From Jeongeupia sp. USM3 (GTDB taxonomy: Bacteria > Pseudomonadota > Gammaproteobacteria > Burkholderiales > Chitinibacteraceae), in assembly GCF_001808185.1 (NCBI RefSeq), contig NZ_CP017668.1, positions 2,480,001 through 2,544,000 of the forward strand: a DNA stretch of 64,000 nt. The letters run 5' to 3'. Positions 8,287 through 17,266 of the stretch are shown here, piece after piece (within the stretch, counting starts at the first letter, position 1; the number at the start of each line of letters is the position of its first letter). The notes under the pieces were generated by a model that was given only the letters and a program-made list of their open reading frames with translations, made no database searches and was not told the DNA's origin. The position numbers and the translations under genes are program-made.

Positions 8287-8699
8287 TTCGGGCGCACCAG
8301 CAGGCCGACACGGGCGACGTTGGCGGCCTTGAGCGCGTCCATCGTCGCCATCACGGTTTCATAGCGGACCGACTTGTCGCCGGCGATCACCACCGGCCGG
8401 TCGGCCTTGGCGGCCAGCTTGTCCTGCACCAGCGCAACGAGCGCCTGCGCATCGGCGACGGTCTCGCTCTTGCCGGCGTCCGACAGCGTCAGCTCGCCCT
8501 CGACGCCGATCTCGACGCGCAGCGGCTCGACGCTGGCTTCCTGATCGGACTTGCCGACCGTGGGCAGGTTGACGACGCCGGGCGCCTGCATCATCGGCGT
8601 CGCGACCATGAAGATCACCAGCAGCACCAGCATCACGTCGATGTACGGCACGACGTTGATCTGGTTCATCGAACGGCGCGGTCTTCGGGTTCTGGCCAT
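8283..8699 (-). CDS. tolR: Tol-Pal system protein TolR
   Basis: ExbD/TolR family inner-membrane subunit that forms the proton channel with TolQ. The ATG at 8699 has GGGGAG upstream and gives 138 residues. The single membrane helix carries the conserved aspartate in VVPYIDVMLVLLVIFMVATP, and the periplasmic domain follows. It lies 13 bases after tolQ and overlaps tolA by 4 bases. Confidence 0.96.
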   Translation of the reverse strand: MARTRRPRRSMNQINVVPYIDVMLVLLVIFMVATPMMQAPGVVNLPTVGKSDQEASVEPLRVEIGVEGELTLSDAGKSETVADAQALVALVQDKLAAKADRPVVIAGDKSVRYETVMATMDALKAANVARVGLLVRPK

Positions 8700-8712
8700 G
8701 ATCGGGCTCCCC

Positions 8713-9381
<669 letters not shown>

Positions 9382-9470
9382 CGGTTTTACCGGGGTTGGG
9401 GTTTGGCAGGGCGGCTTACGGGTTCGTCCCCGTCGGGCTGCGCGAGTTCCGTTCGCGCGTGAACAGGTTC

Positions 9471-9902
9471 TTACTGCGCCAGCGGCGTGGTGACGGTCTG
9501 GGCCTGCTGGTTCAGCTGGCTGCGGATCGCTGCTGCCAGCGAGGCCGTCCACTTGTTGTAGTTCGGGTGGATGAAGACCCGGCCGTCGCTCACGGTCTCG
9601 TACTTGAGGTTGAAGCTGTCGAGGTAACGGATCTGCACCGTCTGGGTATCGTATTCGATCGTGACCTTGGCGATGTGCTTGCCGCTGCCGACGTCGAGGG
9701 TCGCCTCGATCCGGCCCGGCGCGACGTCGCGGGTCTGCCACTTGGTGCTGGCGGCGCCGGCGACGATGGCCGACCTTACCTGGTCGGCATCGAGACTCTG
9801 GGTGATGGCGAGCTTGGGCGGATCCTGCATCAGGCCCTGCCGCGCCAGTGCGGGGGCGGACAGGCCGAGCAGCAGGCACAGGGCAATGAGGATGTGTTTC
9901 AT
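9471..9902 (-). CDS. Secreted protein of unknown function, paralog 1
   Basis: A 143-residue protein with a signal peptide (MKHILIALCLLLGLSAPALA). I do not recognise the family. The mature domain shares a long ordered pattern with the next gene upstream: DPPKL, W., VAPGRIEA, H.AKV.IEYD, V.IRYLDS, YE, GR.(F/Y)IH.NY.KW and I..QL. That makes them clear tandem paralogs, roughly half identical. The ATG at 9902 is chosen over the open frame to 9926 because it starts the signal peptide. The position just before tolQ suggests an envelope role, which is inference only. Confidence 0.8.
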   Translation of the reverse strand: MKHILIALCLLLGLSAPALARQGLMQDPPKLAITQSLDADQVRSAIVAGAASTKWQTRDVAPGRIEATLDVGSGKHIAKVTIEYDTQTVQIRYLDSFNLKYETVSDGRVFIHPNYNKWTASLAAAIRSQLNQQAQTVTTPLAQ

Positions 9903-10030
9903 TGAGGTCTCCAAGTGTCGCTGCAATTGTAAGCGCTTGGAGACCCCGATTTAAGTCCCGATGTGAGGAAACTCACGTTCGTCATGCGGCGCCGGAAAAA
10001 TTCACACCGACCGGCGTTGCCGGCGGCGGA

Positions 10031-10435
10031 TCAGTTGACGGCGATCTGGCTGGCGGCGAGCTGCTTGCGGATGTCGCCGGCCAGCGTCTCGGTCCATTTG
10101 ATGTAGTTGCCGTGGATATAGCTCCGGCCCTCGGCGGCCTCGTAGTCCATGTCGGCGCTGTCGAGATAGCGGATCGCCACGCTCTGGCTGTCGTAGGCGA
10201 TCGCGACCTTGACCATGTGCCGGCCGCGGACGGTGATCGACGCCTCGATCCGGCCCGGCGCCACTTCGCTGGCCTGCCATTTGCGTTTGGTTGCGGCGGT
10301 AATGATCGCGGTCCTGACCTGCTCGGCATTGGCCGGTGCGGCGATCTCGATCTTCGGCGGGTCGCGCAGGATGTCGGCCCAGGCGGGGGCGGCGAGCCCG
10401 ATCGCGAGACCGAGCGCGCAGAGGATGTTTTTCAT
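10031..10435 (-). CDS. Secreted protein of unknown function, paralog 2
   Basis: A 134-residue relative of the neighbouring gene. It has a signal peptide (MKNILCALGLAIGLAAPAWA) followed by a mature domain of about 110 residues with the shared motifs DPPKI, VAPGRIEASI, HMVKVAIAYD, VAIRYLDS and IHGNYIKW. The ATG at 10435 is preferred over 10447 because GGAGA lies a few bases upstream of it. It is separated from paralog 1 by 128 bases and from ruvB by 66 bases. The two copies look like one old tandem duplication. No catalytic motif is obvious; the compact domain may bind a ligand. Confidence 0.8.
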   Translation of the reverse strand: MKNILCALGLAIGLAAPAWADILRDPPKIEIAAPANAEQVRTAIITAATKRKWQASEVAPGRIEASITVRGRHMVKVAIAYDSQSVAIRYLDSADMDYEAAEGRSYIHGNYIKWTETLAGDIRKQLAASQIAVN

Positions 10436-10501
10436 TGTGTTCTCCATGTGGCGCGATCAAGGGATCGCGCAGGCGGAGTGTAAGTCGTGCCTTGACCGGT
10501 G

Positions 10502-11542
10502 TCAGCCGGCCTCGCCCGGCGGATTCAGCCCGAAGTGCAGGTAGGCCGACGACGTGGCGATGCGGCCGCGCGGCGTGCGCTGCAGCAGGCCCTGCTGGAT
10601 CAGATAGGGCTCGAGCACGTCCTCGATCGTGTCGCTGGCCTCGCCGATCGCCGCGGCGACGTTGTCGAGGCCGACCGGGCCGCCGCCGAACTTCTCGATC
10701 ACCGCGGAGAGCAGCTTGCGGTCCATCACGTCGAGGCCGGCGTGGTCGACGTCGAGCATCTGCAGCGCCGCGTCGGCGACGTCACGGGTCACCTTGCCGT
10801 CGTGCTTCACCTCGGCAAAGTCGCGCACCCGGCGCAGCAGCCGGTTGGCGATCCGCGGCGTGCCGCGCGAGCGGCGGGCGACCTCGAAGGCGCCGCCTTC
10901 ATCCATCTCGACATTGAGCAGGCTGGACGAGCGCTCGACAATCCGGGTCAGCTCGTCGGCGGTGTAGAACTCGAGCCGGGCGACGATGCCGAAGCGGTCG
11001 CGCAGCGGGTTGGTCAGCATGCCGGCGCGCGTGGTCGCGCCGACGAGGGTGAACGGCGGCAGGTCGAGCTTGACCGAGCGCGCCGCCGGGCCTTCGCCGA
11101 TCATGATGTCGATCTGGAAGTCCTCGAGTGCCGGATAGAGGATTTCCTCGACCACCGGGCTGAGCCGGTGGATTTCGTCGATGAACAGCACGTCGTGCGG
11201 TTCGAGATTGGTCAGGATCGCCGCCAGGTCGCCGGCGCGCTCGAGCACCGGTCCCGAGGTCTGGCGCAGGCTGACGCCCAGCTCGCGGGCGATGATGTGC
11301 GCCAGCGTGGTCTTGCCCAGCCCCGGCGGGCCGAACAGCAGCACGTGGTCGAGCGCTTCGCCGCGCTTCTTGGCCGCCTCGATGAAGATCTCCAGCTGGC
11401 CGCGTGCCTTCTTCTGGCCGACATACTCGTCGAGCAGCTTCGGCCGCAGCGCGCGCTCGAGCTGTTCCTCCTGTTGCGACACCGTCTTGGCGGTGACGAC
11501 ACGTTCGGGCGGCAGGGCGGAAAGGGAGTCGGTTTCGATCAT
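10502..11542 (-). CDS. ruvB: Holliday junction branch migration ATPase RuvB
   Basis: AAA+ motor of the RuvABC resolvasome. 346 residues, typical length. The Walker A GPPGLGKT, Walker B LFIDEIHRL, sensor 1 GATTRAG, arginine finger region LRDRFGI and the C-terminal winged-helix domain (LLQRTPRGRIATSSAYLHFG) are all present. The ATG at 11542 overlaps the stop of the PAP2 gene by 4 bases (ATGA). RuvA lies beyond that gene, so the usual ruvAB pair is interrupted by one reading frame. Confidence 0.98.
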   Translation of the reverse strand: MIETDSLSALPPERVVTAKTVSQQEEQLERALRPKLLDEYVGQKKARGQLEIFIEAAKKRGEALDHVLLFGPPGLGKTTLAHIIARELGVSLRQTSGPVLERAGDLAAILTNLEPHDVLFIDEIHRLSPVVEEILYPALEDFQIDIMIGEGPAARSVKLDLPPFTLVGATTRAGMLTNPLRDRFGIVARLEFYTADELTRIVERSSSLLNVEMDEGGAFEVARRSRGTPRIANRLLRRVRDFAEVKHDGKVTRDVADAALQMLDVDHAGLDVMDRKLLSAVIEKFGGGPVGLDNVAAAIGEASDTIEDVLEPYLIQQGLLQRTPRGRIATSSAYLHFGLNPPGEAG

Positions 11543-12144
11543 CGGTACGGTCTCGCCGGCGCGTTTGCGCCGAGGTGGAAGTAGACGGCCAGCAGTACGG
11601 TGCCGACCGCATAGCCGGCGAGCACGTCGCTGCCGTAGTGTACCCCGAGCACCAGCCGTGCCAGCCCGCCGGCAAGCACCAGCGCGGCGGCGGCGAGTGC
11701 AATCGCGACACGGCCGGATGGCCGGCGTCGCGCCAGCAGCCAGCCGAGTGCGCCGAACAGCGTCATCGCCGCCATCGCGTGGCCGCTCGGAAACGATGGC
11801 CCGTGCACCGACATCAGGTGCTCGAGCTGCGGCCGCGGCCGGTTGACGCCGAACTTGATCGCCGCATTGACGAGCCAGCTCGCGAGCAGCAGCAGCGGCA
11901 GGCCCGGCCAGGCGATCCGGCCCGATCCACGCAGCAGCCGGCCGGCGGCGATCGCGATCGCCAGCGAGCCCCAGAAGCTGCCGGTCCAGCCGAGCAGCCG
12001 TGCGGCCAGTACCGGCTGGCGGTCGTAGAGCCAGTTCGAGAGCGTGGCGTCGAAATGCTGCTGCAGCGGCGTGCCGAGCAGGCCCAGCACCAGCAGGAAA
12101 ACGGCAAGGCCGGCGGCGGCGAGGCCGAGGTGGCGGAAGGACAT
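11539..12144 (-). CDS. PAP2-family membrane phosphatase
   Basis: Integral membrane phosphatase of the type 2 phosphatidic acid phosphatase family, which acts on lipid phosphates such as undecaprenyl pyrophosphate or phosphatidylglycerol phosphate. From the ATG at 12144 it has 201 residues with about six membrane helices. The three catalytic motifs are present in order: KFGVNRPRP, PSFPSGH, and ARLVLGVHYGSD with the nucleophilic histidine in the third. Substrate cannot be read from the sequence. It sits between ruvA and ruvB, 98 bases after ruvA and overlapping ruvB by 4 bases, so it is likely translated with ruvB. Confidence 0.9.
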   Translation of the reverse strand: MSFRHLGLAAAGLAVFLLVLGLLGTPLQQHFDATLSNWLYDRQPVLAARLLGWTGSFWGSLAIAIAAGRLLRGSGRIAWPGLPLLLLASWLVNAAIKFGVNRPRPQLEHLMSVHGPSFPSGHAMAAMTLFGALGWLLARRRPSGRVAIALAAAALVLAGGLARLVLGVHYGSDVLAGYAVGTVLLAVYFHLGANAPARPYR

Positions 12145-12242
12145 CGGAAACCCGGTCGATGACGACAAAGCACGGAGCCTAACGGTGTCGGCTGCCGGCA
12201 TGAAACGCAGAAAATGACACGGCCCGGACGGAACCAGGCGAC

Positions 12243-12842
12243 TTACAGCTTGGCCAGCGCCTTCAGCGCCAGGCGGATGCCGTTGCTGACGTCGACGTCG
12301 TCGGGCAGCGTTTTCAGCGCGGCGCCCGCTTCGCGCTCGTTGTAGCCGAGCGCCAGCAGCGCGTTGACGATGTCGCCGGACGGGCCGTCGCCGAACAGCG
12401 GCGTCGGCAGCCTGGCCGCGACGGCCGAACTGGTCGGCAGGCTGCCGAGCTTGCCCTTGAGTTCGAGGATCAGCCGCTCGGCGGTCTTCTTGCCGATGCC
12501 GGGCACCTTGGACAGCCGGGTGACATCCTCGCCGGCGACGGCCAGCGCCAGCTCGTCGCTGTTCATGCCCGAGAGGATGGCCAGCGCGATCTTGGCGCCG
12601 ATGCCGCTGATCCGGATCAGGTGGCGGAATAGGTCGCGCTCGGCGCGGCTGGCAAAGCCGTACAGCAGCTGCGCATCCTCGCGCACGACCAGGTGCGTGA
12701 ACAGTTCGACCCGGCCGCCGATCGCCGGCAGCACGTAGAGCGTGCTCATCGGCACGTCGAGCTCGTAGCCGACGCCGGCGACATCGACGACCAGCGTCGG
12801 CGGTTGTTTCTCGATCAGGGTTCCGGTCAGGCGGGCGATCAT
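12243..12842 (-). CDS. ruvA: Holliday junction branch migration complex subunit RuvA
   Basis: Tetrameric junction-binding subunit of RuvABC. 199 residues, normal length. The N-terminal OB-fold (MIARLTGTLIEKQPPTLVVD), two helix-hairpin-helix motifs (IRISGIGAKIALAILSG and KVPGIGKKTAERLILEL) and the C-terminal domain that contacts RuvB (GYNEREAGAALKTL) are seen. It follows ruvC, separated by a family B repeat element of about 200 bases. Confidence 0.97.
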   Translation of the reverse strand: MIARLTGTLIEKQPPTLVVDVAGVGYELDVPMSTLYVLPAIGGRVELFTHLVVREDAQLLYGFASRAERDLFRHLIRISGIGAKIALAILSGMNSDELALAVAGEDVTRLSKVPGIGKKTAERLILELKGKLGSLPTSSAVAARLPTPLFGDGPSGDIVNALLALGYNEREAGAALKTLPDDVDVSNGIRLALKALAKL

Positions 12843-12930
12843 CGTGCGGGCTCGGTCAGACGCAAAGGCGCAGTATAACGTCGCCGGTCATTTTATAGAA
12901 CGATCGTTGCATTTGCCTTGAGCGGATCGG

Positions 12931-13125
12931 CGCCTGTTCCAGTGGGCGAACGAGGCAAGACAGTGCGTTTCCGCCCGAAGCGAGGACATCCCGCAGGCAG
13001 TCTCCCTGGGCGAAACCGGAACGGGCATGTGGTCCGTGAGGACGCCCCGACAGGCAGCCCCTTGCGGGGTCCAGCGCATCGGACGAGGACGAAATGCGCC
13101 GCCGCAGTGGCCCAGCGGGACGGGG
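12931..13125 (-). repeat. Intergenic hairpin repeat, family B, copy 2 (enlarged)
   Basis: Read on the minus strand, the element starts right after the ruvC stop codon. It has the lead GGCGGCGCATTTCG, a central region with GTCCTCACGGACC and TTCCGGTTTCGC blocks, the arm GGGCGGAAACGC and the tail CTTGCCTCGTTCGCCCACTGGAACAGG. It is longer than the other copies owing to two extra GC-rich hairpin segments, and its stem pairing is weaker. It separates ruvC from ruvA, so a terminator role would uncouple them. Confidence 0.7.
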
Positions 13126-13647
13126 TCAGGCGAGCCGGCCGCGCTTGACCGTCAGCCCGAGCTTGGCGAGCTGCGCCGCCGCACCGCCGGCATGCTGCGA
13201 GTGTGCCAATGCGACCGCGAGCGCATCGGCCGCATCGGCCTGCGGCACGCCCGACAGCCGCAGCAGCCGCTGCACCATCTGGCCGACCTGGTCCTTGCCG
13301 GCGTGGCCGTTGCCGACCACGGCCTGCTTGACCTGCAGAGCGGTGTATTCGGCGATCGGCAGCTCGGCATGCACCAGCGCCGCCAGTACGGCGCCGCGCG
13401 CCTGGCCGAGCATCAGCGTTGACGCCGGGTTGACGTTGACGAAGACCTGTTCGACCGCGGCGATCTCGGGGTGGTAGGTCGCGACGACCTCGGCGAGGCC
13501 GTCGAGCAGCGCCCGGACGCGTTCGGGCAGGCTGCCGCCGCCGGTCTTGATGCAGCCCGAAGCGACGTATTGCCGGCTCTGGCCGCTGACGTCGATGAGG
13601 CCGAACCCGGTGATCCGCGAGCCCGGGTCGATGCCGAGGATGCGCAT
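13126..13647 (-). CDS. ruvC: Crossover junction endodeoxyribonuclease RuvC
   Basis: Holliday junction resolvase. 173 residues. It begins MRILGIDPGSRITGFG with catalytic D7. The other acidic residues lie in AAVEQVFV and in the C-terminal block QADAADALAVALAH. The ATG at 13647 overlaps the stop of the upstream TonB-like gene by one base (TAATG), so the two are cotranscribed and probably coupled. A family B repeat follows the stop. Confidence 0.97.
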   Translation of the reverse strand: MRILGIDPGSRITGFGLIDVSGQSRQYVASGCIKTGGGSLPERVRALLDGLAEVVATYHPEIAAVEQVFVNVNPASTLMLGQARGAVLAALVHAELPIAEYTALQVKQAVVGNGHAGKDQVGQMVQRLLRLSGVPQADAADALAVALAHSQHAGGAAAQLAKLGLTVKRGRLA

Positions 13648-14525
13648 TATTGCGCGACCGTTGACTTGAGCGTGTCGTTGCGGCCGAAGGTCCAGGTCCG
13701 GTAAATCACCAGCACCGTCGCCGGCTGGCCGACGCCGTCGCGCAGCCCCTTGGGCAGGGGGGCAAACGGCGCCGCGCGCTGGAGGATTCTCAGCGCGGCG
13801 TCGTCAAGCCGCCGATTGCCCGACGAGCGCTCGACCTTGCTGGCACGCAGCGTCCCGTCCGTGTTGATCTCGGCCGATAGTTGCAGGCTGCCGTAGAGCT
13901 TGTTGCCGGCGCCGTCGCTCGGGTAGGTGAGGGTGCCGATGCGTTCGATCGTCTGGCGCCACTGGTCTTCCCAGACCGCAGTGGCAGCCTTGATCGCCGG
14001 CGTCGTCATGAAGGCCTTGCGCGGCTTCTCCTCGTAGGCGCTGACCTGCTGCTCGATCCGCCCGGCGATGCCCGACAGCGCGCGCGCGACCTGCGCCGGC
14101 TTGTCGTTCTGCCCGGCACGGGCCTCGGTATTGTCGTGCTGGTCGGCCTGCCGGGTCGGCGCTGCCAGCAGGCCGCCGGCACGCAACTTCGCGAGCAGTG
14201 CCTGTTGCTGCGCCTCGAGCTGCTGCTGCTTCGACAACTGCTGCTGCAGTTCGACCGACGCCCGGTTGCTCAGCACCGGCAGCGGGCTGGCGGCGTGCAG
14301 CTTGGCGTCGGTATTGCCGCCGCCGTCGACGTTTTCCTGCGCCCGGACCTTGGCCTTGCTCGGCGCGGTCTCGGTGTGCTGGTTGACGAGCACGACTTCG
14401 AGCGGCTGTTCGGAGAAATGCCGGTTGATTTCGGGCATGACGAACTTGATGCCGAAGATCGCCACCGCGTGCGTCAGTAGCGACAGCAGCATCGCCGTCG
14501 TCATGAAGCGTTGCATGCGATCCAT
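13647..14525 (-). CDS. TonB-family energy transducer
   Basis: A 292-residue protein with one N-terminal membrane helix (TTAMLLSLLTHAVAIFGIKF), a glutamine-rich coiled region (about residues 90-120) and a C-terminal TonB-like domain (LYGSLQLSAEINTDGTLRASKVERSSGNRRLDDAALRIL). It would carry energy from an inner-membrane motor to an outer-membrane receptor or transport system. No exbB/exbD or receptor gene is nearby, so the partner is unknown. The ATG at 14525 is chosen (MDRMQRFM); the frame is open to 14585 but only with a TTG. It heads the ruvC-ruvA-ruvB series. Confidence 0.85.
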   Translation of the reverse strand: MDRMQRFMTTAMLLSLLTHAVAIFGIKFVMPEINRHFSEQPLEVVLVNQHTETAPSKAKVRAQENVDGGGNTDAKLHAASPLPVLSNRASVELQQQLSKQQQLEAQQQALLAKLRAGGLLAAPTRQADQHDNTEARAGQNDKPAQVARALSGIAGRIEQQVSAYEEKPRKAFMTTPAIKAATAVWEDQWRQTIERIGTLTYPSDGAGNKLYGSLQLSAEINTDGTLRASKVERSSGNRRLDDAALRILQRAAPFAPLPKGLRDGVGQPATVLVIYRTWTFGRNDTLKSTVAQ

Positions 14526-14640
14526 GCGCCAGCCCGAACCCCGTTGAATAAACCGGCCGAGTGTAGCATGGGCCCCAGTATCCAAGCGTTTTGGCTGTTG
14601 CTAAGATGCTCTGATAAGACAACCGTGCAAGGTCTCTGCC

Positions 14641-14955
14641 GTGAAGCCCGTTCGTATCGTTTCCATCCTGCTGGCGCTGTCCTGTACCCCGGTTCTTGCC
14701 GCCGTGGATGGCAGCAAACTGATCGCAAAGTACAACTGCCTTGGCTGCCACGCCGTCGATCACAAGATCGTCGGCCCGTCGTACAAGGACGTCGCCGCGC
14801 GTTACCGCGGCCAGAAGGGTGCCGAGGCGATGCTGATGCAGGAAGTGCGCGCCGGCACCAAGGGCAAGTGGGGCGGGCCGGTGGCGATGCCGCCGCAACA
14901 GATCAGCGACGCCGATCTCAAGGTGATCGTGCAGTGGATACTGGCGCAGAAATAA
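14641..14955 (+). CDS. Periplasmic class I cytochrome c (c551/c5 type)
   Basis: Small monohaem electron carrier of 104 residues. A signal peptide (about 1-20, ending VLA|AVDG) is followed by the haem site CLGCH and a C-terminal block with the distal methionine in GGPVAMPPQQISDADLKVIVQWIL. This layout is that of cytochrome c551-like donors to terminal oxidases, nitrite reductase or peroxidase. The start is GTG at 14641 with an AAGG upstream. It is divergent from the TonB-like gene and 160 bases before dksA. Confidence 0.9.
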   Translation: MKPVRIVSILLALSCTPVLAAVDGSKLIAKYNCLGCHAVDHKIVGPSYKDVAARYRGQKGAEAMLMQEVRAGTKGKWGGPVAMPPQQISDADLKVIVQWILAQK

Positions 14956-15115
14956 GCGCCGGCAGACCGCGCCATGTCCTGGGCGCGAACGTTGTGTGGC
15001 AATAAAATGTCTTATTGCAATGGACACTCGACTTGATTAAGCTGCCTGCCCATTTGGCGCGTCATGTCTTTGTAAGCGGCCGCGCCGCTGGGTTCTAGAA
15101 TAAGCGAGTACGACG

Positions 15116-15532
15116 ATGGCCAAACTCACCGAGAAAGACATCCTCAGCTGGAACGGTCCGGAAGAGGACTACATGAACCCGGATCACCTCGAGTTCTTCC
15201 GGGAACTGCTGCTGAAGAACAAGGCCGAGCTGCTGGCCAACGCCAGCCAGACCAGCCAGAACCTGCAGGAGCAGGAAGCGACGCCGGATCCCGCCGACCG
15301 CGCGACGCTCGAGGAAGAATACGCGCTCGAACTGCGCACCCGCGACCGCGAACGCAAACTGCTGATGAAGATCGAGTCGACGCTGAAGAAGCTCGACGAC
15401 GGCTCCTACGGCTACTGCGAGGACACGGGCGAAGCGATCGGCCTTGGCCGGCTGCTGGCGCGGCCGACCGCGTCGCTGTCGCTCGAAGCGCAGGAGCGCC
15501 GCGAGCGGATGAAAAAGCAGTTCGCCGACTGA
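15116..15532 (+). CDS. dksA: RNA polymerase-binding transcription factor DksA
   Basis: Secondary-channel factor that works with ppGpp in the stringent response. 138 residues with a long coiled coil whose tip contains the acidic pair (ATPDPADRATLEEEYALELRTRDRE). The zinc-finger region reads GYCEDTGEAIGLGRLLARPTASLSLEAQERRE: only one of four cysteines remains, as is common in beta- and alphaproteobacterial DksA, so zinc binding is unlikely. The Fur-family gene begins 3 bases after the stop. The 160-base upstream gap contains a CAATAA/TTATTG dyad and is AT-rich enough for a promoter. Confidence 0.95.
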   Translation: MAKLTEKDILSWNGPEEDYMNPDHLEFFRELLLKNKAELLANASQTSQNLQEQEATPDPADRATLEEEYALELRTRDRERKLLMKIESTLKKLDDGSYGYCEDTGEAIGLGRLLARPTASLSLEAQERRERMKKQFAD

Positions 15533-15534
15533 GC

Positions 15535-15981
15535 ATGAGCGTGCGGGCCGTGCCGCCCGCCGCCGAGGCCGACACGCTCGACCCGGCGCGCGAGCTGATC
15601 GCCCGGACCGGCGCCCGCGCCACCACGCCGCGCCTGCGCGTGCTGTCGACGCTGCTGTCGGCGCAGCGGCCCTTGTCGCATCTCGATGTCGTCGAGCGCC
15701 TCGACCCGGTGATCGACCGGGTTACCGTCTACCGCGTGCTCGAGTGGCTGACCGACGAAGGGCTGGCCCACAAGCTCGCCGGCGACGACCGGGTCTGGCG
15801 CTTCTCGGTCGCGACGGTGCAACACCGTCACGCCCACTTCCACTGCCGTGTCTGCGGCCGTTTCTACTGCATCGAATCGTTCCGCACCGACCTGCCGGTC
15901 GCGCTGCCGCAGGGCTTTGCCGCCGAGGCGCTCGAGATCACCATCAAGGGCGTCTGCGCCGACTGCCGCGAACCGCGCTGA
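15535..15981 (+). CDS. Fur-family metalloregulator (Zur-like)
   Basis: Metal-responsive repressor of 148 residues. It has an N-terminal winged helix (TTPRLRVLSTLLSAQRPLSHLDVVERL and VTVYRVLEWLTDEGLAHKL) and a C-terminal dimerisation domain with HRHAHFHCRVCGRFYC and a closing GVCADC. The two CxxC pairs form the structural zinc site, and the HxH and nearby residues would form the sensing site. Two intact CxxC pairs together with an HRHAHFHC stretch resemble Zur more than Fur, but metal specificity is inference. It begins 3 bases after dksA, so they are cotranscribed. Confidence 0.85.
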   Translation: MSVRAVPPAAEADTLDPARELIARTGARATTPRLRVLSTLLSAQRPLSHLDVVERLDPVIDRVTVYRVLEWLTDEGLAHKLAGDDRVWRFSVATVQHRHAHFHCRVCGRFYCIESFRTDLPVALPQGFAAEALEITIKGVCADCREPR

Positions 15982-16127
15982 CCGCGTCCCGAAGACCAGT
16001 GTCGGGCCTTTCCCTGTTTCGGCTGCAACGCCCTTGTTCGGCCATGGCGAAGGCGCTACCCTAAGCGTTCCACAAAAAATACCGCGCTGCATCAAGGCCA
16101 GCGTGCCGCCACGCTCAGGGATCCACC

Positions 16128-17198
16128 ATGCATTACCAGACCGACGACGTCCGTATTCGCGAGATCAAAGAACTGCTGCCGCCCGTGGCGGTGCTGGAAA
16201 AATACCCGGTCACCGAGACCGCGTCGGCCGCGGTATTCGAATCGCGCCAGGCGATCCACAACATCCTCGAAGGCAGCGACGACCGGCTGCTCGTCATCGT
16301 CGGGCCATGTTCGATCCACGATACCCGGGCCGCGCTCGAGTACGGCCAGAAGCTGCTGAAGCTGCGTGAAAAGTTCAGCGGCACGCTCGAGGTGGTGATG
16401 CGTGTCTACTTCGAGAAGCCGCGCACCACCGTCGGCTGGAAGGGCCTGATCAACGACCCGTACCTGAACGGCAGCTTCAACATCAACGACGGCCTGCGCA
16501 TTGCCCGCAAGCTGCTGCTCGATTTGAACGACACCGGTCTGCCGACCGCCGGCGAGTTCCTCGACATGATCACGCCGCAGTACATGGCCGACCTGATGAG
16601 CTGGGGCGCCATCGGTGCGCGGACGACCGAGTCGCAGGTGCACCGCGAGCTGTCGAGCGGCCTGTCGTGCCCGGTCGGCTTCAAGAACGGGACCGACGGC
16701 AATATGAAGATCGCCATCGACGCGATCCGTGCCGCCGGCCAGCCGCACCATTTCCTCTCGGTGACCAAGATGGGCCACTCGGCCATCGTCGCCACCGCCG
16801 GCAACCCGGATTGCCACATCATCCTGCGCGGCGGCAAGGAACCGAACTACGACACCAACCACGTCCGTACCGCGATGGCCGACCTCGCCGCCGCCGGCGT
16901 GGCGCAGAAGGTGATGATCGACTTCAGCCACGCCAACAGCCGCAAGGACTACCGTCGGCAGATGGAAGTTTCGGCCGACGTCGCCACGCAGATCGGCGAG
17001 GGCAACGCCGCGATTTTCGGCGTGATGATCGAATCGCACCTGGTCGAAGGCCGCCAGGACCAGGTCGACGGCAAGGAGCTGTGCTACGGCCAGTCGATCA
17101 CCGATGCCTGCATCGGCTGGCCCGACACCGAAGCCTCGCTGGCCGAACTGTCCGAGGCCGTACTGCGCCGCCGTGCGCTGGCCAAGCTCGGCGCCTGA
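16128..17198 (+). CDS. aroG: 3-deoxy-7-phosphoheptulonate synthase (type I, AroG class)
   Basis: First enzyme of the shikimate pathway, condensing phosphoenolpyruvate and erythrose 4-phosphate. 356 residues with the class I signatures VGPCSIHD (metal cysteine), RVYFEKPRTTVGWKGLINDP, GARTTESQ, VGFKNGTDG and DFSHANSRKD. The N-terminal extension of about 45 residues, and the motif set, match feedback-regulated AroG/AroF/AroH enzymes. Most betaproteobacterial members of this form are phenylalanine-type, but inhibitor specificity is not readable. It is a single gene with a strong terminator 20 bases after the stop. The 146-base leader has no evident attenuator peptide. Confidence 0.96.
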   Translation: MHYQTDDVRIREIKELLPPVAVLEKYPVTETASAAVFESRQAIHNILEGSDDRLLVIVGPCSIHDTRAALEYGQKLLKLREKFSGTLEVVMRVYFEKPRTTVGWKGLINDPYLNGSFNINDGLRIARKLLLDLNDTGLPTAGEFLDMITPQYMADLMSWGAIGARTTESQVHRELSSGLSCPVGFKNGTDGNMKIAIDAIRAAGQPHHFLSVTKMGHSAIVATAGNPDCHIILRGGKEPNYDTNHVRTAMADLAAAGVAQKVMIDFSHANSRKDYRRQMEVSADVATQIGEGNAAIFGVMIESHLVEGRQDQVDGKELCYGQSITDACIGWPDTEASLAELSEAVLRRRALAKLGA

Positions 17199-17217
17199 CT
17201 GCTTACGCTACCGACGA

Positions 17218-17243
17218 AACGCCCCGCATTGCGGGGCGTTTTT
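17218..17243. terminator. Terminator after aroG
   Basis: AACGCCCCGC and GCGGGGCGTT pair perfectly (10 bp) with a 3-base loop, followed by TTT. The A-rich left flank lets it also serve the converging minus-strand gene. Confidence 0.9.
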
Positions 17244-17266
17244 GCATTCTGGCCGATGCCGCGGGG

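Noticed and set aside
15982..16127. Possible attenuator leader upstream of aroG
   Set aside because: No short frame rich in aromatic codons and no competing hairpin/T-run pair was found.
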